Shown here: piece after piece, positions 6,456 to 7,274 of the stretch | How the letters are laid out: every line of letters starts with the position of its first letter | Position numbering within the stretch: position 1 is the stretch's first letter | NCBI GenBank assembly: GCA_009787435.1 | Contig: WRFW01000150.1 | Span: forward strand, 1-7,274 | Length of the DNA stretch: 7,274 nt | Source of the DNA: Defluviitaleaceae bacterium | Lineage (GTDB): Bacteria > Bacillota > Clostridia > Lachnospirales > UBA5962 | Direction of reading: 5' to 3' | Notes under the pieces: generated by a model | The model's input: the letters and a program-made list of their open reading frames with translations, nothing else | Told to the model about the DNA's origin: nothing | Databases searched by the model: none | Program-made: the position numbers and the translations under genes

Positions 6456-7097
6456 TTATTTAATAATATCAAAAATATCTTCTGCTTTGTGAATTATAAA
6501 ATCTGGCTCAAATTGCTTTAAATGGTCTAGCCCTTTAATAGACCACGCCACCGCAACAGACTTCACATTAGCAGCTTTAGCAGCTAAAATGTCATGATGA
6601 TTATCGCCAACCATTAAAACTTCATCTCTTTCAAAGCCTAACTCTTTAAATGCAAGCTCTACAGGCTCAGGAGCCGGCTTATGCTTCGTTACATCTTCTT
6701 CTGTTACAGTAACATCAAAAAAATGTTCCATTTCTGTTTTTTTAACGCCTTTCAAAAACATATGGCGTTTTTTTGATGTAACAATTGCCATTTTTATATT
6801 CATTTGTTTTAACTTTTCAAGCATTTGAATAATACCTGGATATACTTTAATCATCTCATCATGATTTTTAATGCAAAAATCTAAATAAGTGTCAATAAAA
6901 AGCTGTGGATTTTTTGGGTAAACACGTTTGCTAGTTTCAACAATAGGCGAACCCATACAATCCGATATTTCTTCATCTGTTACACTGCCAAAAAGCTTTT
7001 CAAAAGTATAACGCATACCACTTTGAATTAGCCCATTTGTGTCAACTAGTGTTCCATCAAAATCAAAAAGGATTCCTTTAATTATAGGCTTTTCCAT
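6456..7097 (-). CDS. ppaX: HAD-superfamily phosphatase, PpaX-like (pyrophosphatase / phosphoglycolate phosphatase type)
   Basis: Soluble Mg-dependent hydrolase of 213 residues, the size of Bacillus PpaX. HAD motif I is FDFDGT with nucleophile Asp12 and acid/base Asp14. Motif II is Thr107 in AIVTSKKR. Motif III is Lys140 in HKPAPEP. Motif IV is GDNHHD with Asp165 and Asp169. The helical cap occupies about residues 18-85. Features resembling B. subtilis PpaX, recalled from memory, are DTNxLI after motif I, VTEEDVTKHKPAPEP, MVGDNHHDI, and a late W-x-x-KG-x-x-x-L with PDF. PpaX clears pyrophosphate formed during HPr(Ser) dephosphorylation; phosphoglycolate phosphatase (Gph) is the main alternative, so the substrate is uncertain. 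The ATG follows GGAGGTG (7106-7100) with only about 4 nt after GGAGG, a tight spacing. It is transcribed towards marR, and no clear promoter is seen upstream. Confidence 0.8.
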   Translation of the reverse strand: MEKPIIKGILFDFDGTLVDTNGLIQSGMRYTFEKLFGSVTDEEISDCMGSPIVETSKRVYPKNPQLFIDTYLDFCIKNHDEMIKVYPGIIQMLEKLKQMNIKMAIVTSKKRHMFLKGVKKTEMEHFFDVTVTEEDVTKHKPAPEPVELAFKELGFERDEVLMVGDNHHDILAAKAANVKSVAVAWSIKGLDHLKQFEPDFIIHKAEDIFDIIK

Positions 7098-7124
7098 AAC
7101 ACCTCCATAATATTAATATAAAAA

Positions 7125-7149
7125 AACTGAGCATCTCTAATAAAACTCC
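7125..7149 (-). repeat. Repeat core, copy E (inverted fragment)
   Basis: Read on the minus strand, GAGTTTTATTAGAGATGCTC followed by AGTTT resembles the end of the other repeats. TTAGAGATGCTCAGTT matches TTAGAAATGCTCAATT of copy C at 14 of 16 positions. It lies upstream of the phosphatase SD in the opposite orientation to copy B, so its transcript leader might carry it. It is short, so the call is tentative. Confidence 0.35.
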
Positions 7150-7249
7150 CTTATGCCCTTTTTAACTCACAAACAATAGTCTAAATAACAGGCTATATTT
7201 AAAATACCTTTCTAAAAACTTAAGCTTTTTAGAAGTGCTCAATTGCAAC
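7148..7249 (+). repeat. Dispersed structured repeat, copy B (about 102 nt)
   Basis: This copy aligns with copy A over its full length, including the flanking CTCAC block. Its first hairpin is ATAGTCT (7176-7182) with AGGCTAT (7190-7196), including one T-G pair. Its second is CTAAAAA (7212-7218) with TTTTTAG (7226-7232). It ends with GTGCTCAATTGCAAC (7235-7249). The arms differ from copy A but still pair, suggesting that structure is conserved. The remaining bases to 7274 show no gene or further signal. Confidence 0.6.
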
Positions 7250-7274
7250 TTTTCTAATTTTAAATTTAGTAAGA

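Overview
The window reads as chromosomal DNA of a low-GC, anaerobic, spore-forming member of the Bacillota. Clostridia, probably near Lachnospirales, is the best guess. The basis is the AT-rich sequence, strong AGGAG-type ribosome binding sites, codon choice rich in ATA and AGA, a Csp-type subtilisin-like protease of the kind clostridia use in spore germination, and a PpaX-like phosphatase typical of Firmicutes. The genus cannot be fixed from the sequence alone. No rRNA, tRNA, transposase, phage gene or CRISPR array is visible.

Layout from left to right. (1) Bases 1-2329, minus strand, hold the 5' 776 codons of a very large gene for a tandem S8 (subtilase) protein. A complete Csp-like protease with a full catalytic set is followed by an acidic linker and the start of a second protease domain, which runs off the window before its serine. 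(2) Bases 2330-2560 are a divergent intergenic region with promoters on both strands and one copy of a dispersed repeat. (3) Bases 2561-4167 hold purM and purN, translationally coupled; they encode two enzymes of de novo IMP synthesis. (4) Bases 4168-4363 carry a perfect-consensus sigma-A promoter and a perfect 11-bp inverted repeat just downstream of it. (5) Bases 4364-6269 hold a MATE-family efflux pump and a MarR-family regulator, probably one operon with the regulator controlling the pump, closed by a good intrinsic terminator at 6297-6324. (6) Bases 6270-6455 lie between convergent genes and are mostly repeat sequence. (7) Bases 6456-7097, minus strand, hold a PpaX-like HAD phosphatase. 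(8) Bases 7098-7274 hold no gene and contain further copies of the repeat.

The genes are mostly ordinary. The items that stand out are: the fused protease with two apparently active-site-bearing domains; a small family of structured intergenic repeats built on an A/T hairpin followed by a core like ATGCYCAA, with full or partial copies in three of the four intergenic regions; a perfect 12-bp inverted repeat inside the DNA-binding part of the marR gene; and unusual control elements (leader hairpin, G7 ribosome binding site, TTG start) around the efflux operon. All calls are from reading the sequence and recalling family motifs; no database search was run.
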